Shown here: positions 4,446 to 5,858 of the stretch, in pieces
How positions within the stretch are numbered: position 1 is the stretch's first letter
How the letters are laid out: every line of letters starts with the position of its first letter
From: Thermoplasmatota archaeon
GTDB taxonomy: Archaea > Thermoplasmatota > Penumbrarchaeia > Penumbrarchaeales > Penumbrarchaeaceae
Length of the DNA stretch: 5,858 nucleotides
Reading direction: 5' to 3'
NCBI GenBank assembly: GCA_030600725.1
Contig: JAUVLN010000152.1
Location: 1-5,858, forward strand
Position numbers and translations under genes: made by a program
The notes under the pieces: model-generated
What the model was told of the DNA's origin: nothing
Seen by the model: only the letters and a program-made list of their open reading frames with translations
The model's database searches: none

Positions 4446-4903
4446 GAGTTCGGAATCCCCTCGAAGGCCCGGGGTGTGAAGGATTTCTGGCTTTCCAGAT
4501 CTCCAACAGTACAGATAACATTCAAGAAACTCATATTGGAGATCTTCCTATTCACAACCTCATCTTCGTTATGGAAGGGGTCCCCCCATGGGATCTTTAC
4601 GGGCGCCTCCTCCTGAGTGGGACCTTTCCCTGGAGCTGATGCTTCTCCCATCTCTCCAAAAGCCTCGCCCATGGCCCCCATCATGGCCCCACCGAGGTCG
4701 GCCATCAATTTCTCCATCATCTGCCCGGTTTTTTCCATCTGGGGGGTTATCCTCTCCTCGAACTGCCCCATGAACGGTTCCAGATGCTCCCCCGACCCCT
4801 CGATCGTGTCGATACGCTCGAACTCCGAATTGATCTCCTCATCGGCAAGGTAGTTCATATTCTGGAATTTCTCGATCTCTTCCCCCTTCTTGTCAGGGTC
4901 CAT
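4433..4903 (-). CDS. Uncharacterised Met/Glu-rich helical protein, middle segment
   Basis: Starting at the ATG at 4901-4903 the frame gives 156 residues, with no family recognised. It is acidic and helical, with a striking Met/Gly/Ala-rich amphipathic part at 61-87 (QMMEKLMADLGGAMMGAMGE and on) and a Pro/Glu linker at 88-105. No signal peptide or membrane helix is evident. GAGGAG lies nine bases before the ATG, so this start is usable. However, the same frame continues upstream without any stop except one TAG (4928-4930), giving KWFEEILS between TAG and ATG. It may therefore be the central part of a protein starting at 5068. Its last ~30 residues are suspect, because another frame is open over the same stretch and leads into the downstream segment; the TGA at 4433 is then an artefact of the frame change. 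Confidence 0.6.
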   Translation of the reverse strand: MDPDKKGEEIEKFQNMNYLADEEINSEFERIDTIEGSGEHLEPFMGQFEERITPQMEKTGQMMEKLMADLGGAMMGAMGEAFGEMGEASAPGKGPTQEEAPVKIPWGDPFHNEDEVVNRKISNMSFLNVICTVGDLESQKSFTPRAFEGIPNSCQN

Positions 4904-4927
4904 CGATAGGATCTCCTCAAACCATTT

Positions 4928-5068
4928 CTAAAGTGTTCTCACCGATGCGGTGATAAAGCCCACCATAAGGTCGACGATCTCCTGGCCATGTTCCTTCACA
5001 TCATCAATGGTCTGGATCGATCGGAGCATATCCGGCGCTTTCTTCTTTGCTTTTTCAACCTCTTCCAT
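4928..5068 (-). CDS. Short helical protein ending in TAG, or N-terminal segment of the next frame
   Basis: From the ATG at 5066-5068 the frame encodes 46 residues (MEEVEKAKKKAPDMLRSI and on to VGFITASVRTL) and then meets TAG at 4928-4930. GGTGA about eight bases before the ATG and a TATA-like TTTAGATA at 5101-5108 support this start over a TTG at 5212: the 48 codons between them are far more AT-rich and unlike the neighbouring genes in codon use. The frame resumes directly after the TAG and joins the 156-residue segment in phase, with a helix that would run smoothly across (GFITASVRTL, TAG, KWFEEILSMD). If TAG is sense here, the product is 211 residues to the next stop. No family is recognised. 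If TAG is a stop, this is a small coupled upstream gene. Confidence 0.5.
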   Translation of the reverse strand: MEEVEKAKKKAPDMLRSIQTIDDVKEHGQEIVDLMVGFITASVRTL

Positions 5069-5100
5069 GTTTTCACCATTTCGAGCAGTGAGAGCATCAA

Positions 5101-5108
5101 TATCTAAA
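5101..5108 (-). promoter_or_regulatory. TATA box of the helical-protein gene
   Basis: TTTAGATA on the minus strand lies about 37 bases before the ATG at 5068, predicting a leader of roughly ten bases that holds the GGTGA ribosome site. Confidence 0.4.
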
Positions 5109-5116
5109 GGTAATTG

Positions 5117-5134
5117 AAATGCAAATTTACATTT
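5117..5134. promoter_or_regulatory. Imperfect 18-bp palindrome upstream of the TATA box
   Basis: AAATG-C-AAATTT-A-CATTT is symmetrical at all but one base pair and sits about nine bases upstream of the TTTAGATA element on the minus strand, covering the BRE side of the promoter. It is a candidate operator, but the region is AT-rich, so chance symmetry is possible. Confidence 0.3.
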
Positions 5135-5312
5135 TTCATCAATAGAGGCCCACTTAAGTCCATTTATTGCAAGATAAGATAGACGTAACTGAATAAACAT
5201 AATGATCCACAACCATCATGCGCCTGTAAAAACTAGTGGAAACGAGGGAACGTCTCATACCTGATAATAAGGCTCGGGAAGTGGCGCCGATCCTCCAATC
5301 CACATCCTCTCT

Positions 5313-5858
5313 TCAGTTCCCATAGAGATCATCATAACTATGGTTATTTTGATCGTAATGGTCATATATTGATCCCTCTGGATACTGAACATTCTCACCT
5401 ATTATCCCCTGTGTACCATCATTCATCATGGGGTCCTCATTTTGTTCCTGGGTTGCAATGGTCGTATCCTCCTTTGGTAGAGTTGTATCGTCTGTTGGTT
5501 TTTTCCTTGTAAGAACTATGAGCAGGATGGCGATCACAACAAGCACCACGATAATACAAACGATCACAATTGCTAGAACTGGTCCATTTCCCTTCTCTTT
5601 TTTATCTTCGACCTCCTGAACTGGAGCTGTTATTACCTTGGGCAATGTAGTATTGATATTCCCCGACATATCCTCACAGTGGAAGATATATGTCAGATCC
5701 TGATACTGATCCGTGCCGATCCTTATATTGAGAGTATATGGATTCGGCCCAACCATCAAGGTATTCTGGTGTGATCCATTTCCGAACCAATATTCCACGA
5801 GAACCTTGTCAATACCGTCATCATCCATCACATCAAGAACGAACAGGAAATCCGCTCC
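5313..5858 (-). CDS. Surface protein with Ig/cadherin-like repeat and C-terminal membrane anchor, N-terminus beyond window
   Basis: The frame is open from the window edge to a TGA at 5313-5315, giving the last 181 residues. Residues 2-79 form a beta-sandwich-like repeat (FLFVLDVMDDDGIDKVLVEY at the start, then LTYIFHCEDMSGNINTT) of the D-x-x-G-I-x-x-V ... D-x-x-G-N type seen in tandem in large archaeal cell-surface proteins. A charged linker (EVEDKKEKG) leads to one strong membrane helix at about 93-116, followed by RKK. The remaining 60 or so residues are acidic and rich in Asp, Asn, Gln and Tyr. By the positive-inside rule the repeat is outside and the tail inside the cell. The long acidic tail is unusual, since many such anchors end within about ten residues of the helix. 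A GTG at 5829-5831 is in frame but lies inside the repeat, so it is not the start. Confidence 0.8.
   Translation of the reverse strand, partial: GADFLFVLDVMDDDGIDKVLVEYWFGNGSHQNTLMVGPNPYTLNIRIGTDQYQDLTYIFHCEDMSGNINTTLPKVITAPVQEVEDKKEKGNGPVLAIVIVCIIVVLVVIAILLIVLTRKKPTDDTTLPKEDTTIATQEQNEDPMMNDGTQGIIGENVQYPEGSIYDHYDQNNHSYDDLYGN

Noticed and set aside
5190..5311. Plus-strand peptide reading like a transposase tail (APVKTSGNEGTSHT then, in another frame, PDNKAREVAP)
   Set aside because: It vaguely recalls C-termini of IS200/IS605 TnpB proteins, but needs a frameshift, has no catalytic region and no element ends are visible.
1..5858. CRISPR array, tRNA, rRNA, intact insertion sequence
   Set aside because: No regularly spaced repeats, no cloverleaf with a T-loop sequence, no conserved rRNA stretches and no transposase with terminal repeats were found.

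Overview
The window looks archaeal, probably Euryarchaeota/Thermoplasmatota-like. The signs are archaeal TATA boxes placed about 25-40 bases before starts, near-leaderless genes beside genes with GGTG/GAGG-type ribosome sites, AGG/ATC/GAT-rich codon use, a family of C-terminally membrane-anchored surface proteins, an HFX_2341-type (DUF6293) regulator and a small CxxC...CxxC zinc-ribbon protein. The lineage is inferred from style, not from a marker gene.

Layout. (1) 1-465, minus: the N-terminal 155 residues of a CARF-like (cyclic-oligonucleotide-sensor type) protein that runs off the window. (2) 731-1706, minus: an HTH-MNT nucleotidyltransferase and an overlapping HEPN-domain protein, the classic MNT-HEPN toxin-antitoxin pair; the HEPN frame contains an in-frame TAG in the middle of the domain. 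(3) 1823-about 2290: two gene remnants abutting near 1980, the last ~53 codons of a COG1373/DUF4143-type ATPase (minus) and the membrane-anchored tail of a surface protein (plus). (4) 2294-2765, minus: a complete RelB/RelE-like toxin-antitoxin operon with an inverted repeat around its TATA box. (5) 2892-3650, plus: the HFX_2341-like CARF-type + winged-helix regulator, divergent from the RelBE-like operon. (6) 3831-4019, plus: the zinc-ribbon protein, followed by several hairpins and a very strong intrinsic terminator. (7) 4188-5068, minus: three consecutive open segments of an unrecognised Met/Glu-rich helical protein; the first junction is a single in-frame TAG, the second a frame change. (8) 5313-5858, minus: the C-terminal part of a surface protein with an Ig/cadherin-like repeat, a membrane helix and an acidic tail.

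How it fits together. The first 3.7 kb is an accessory/defence-type neighbourhood: two toxin-antitoxin modules, two proteins with the Rossmann-like fold used to sense cyclic oligonucleotides, and gene debris between them. No CRISPR array or cas gene is visible. The most interesting signal is TAG. One confident coding region (HEPN) is interrupted only by TAG, a second candidate (4433-5068) may be, and no confidently recognised gene here ends in TAG. This fits either amber recoding (for example pyrrolysine insertion) or recent nonsense decay; the window alone cannot decide.
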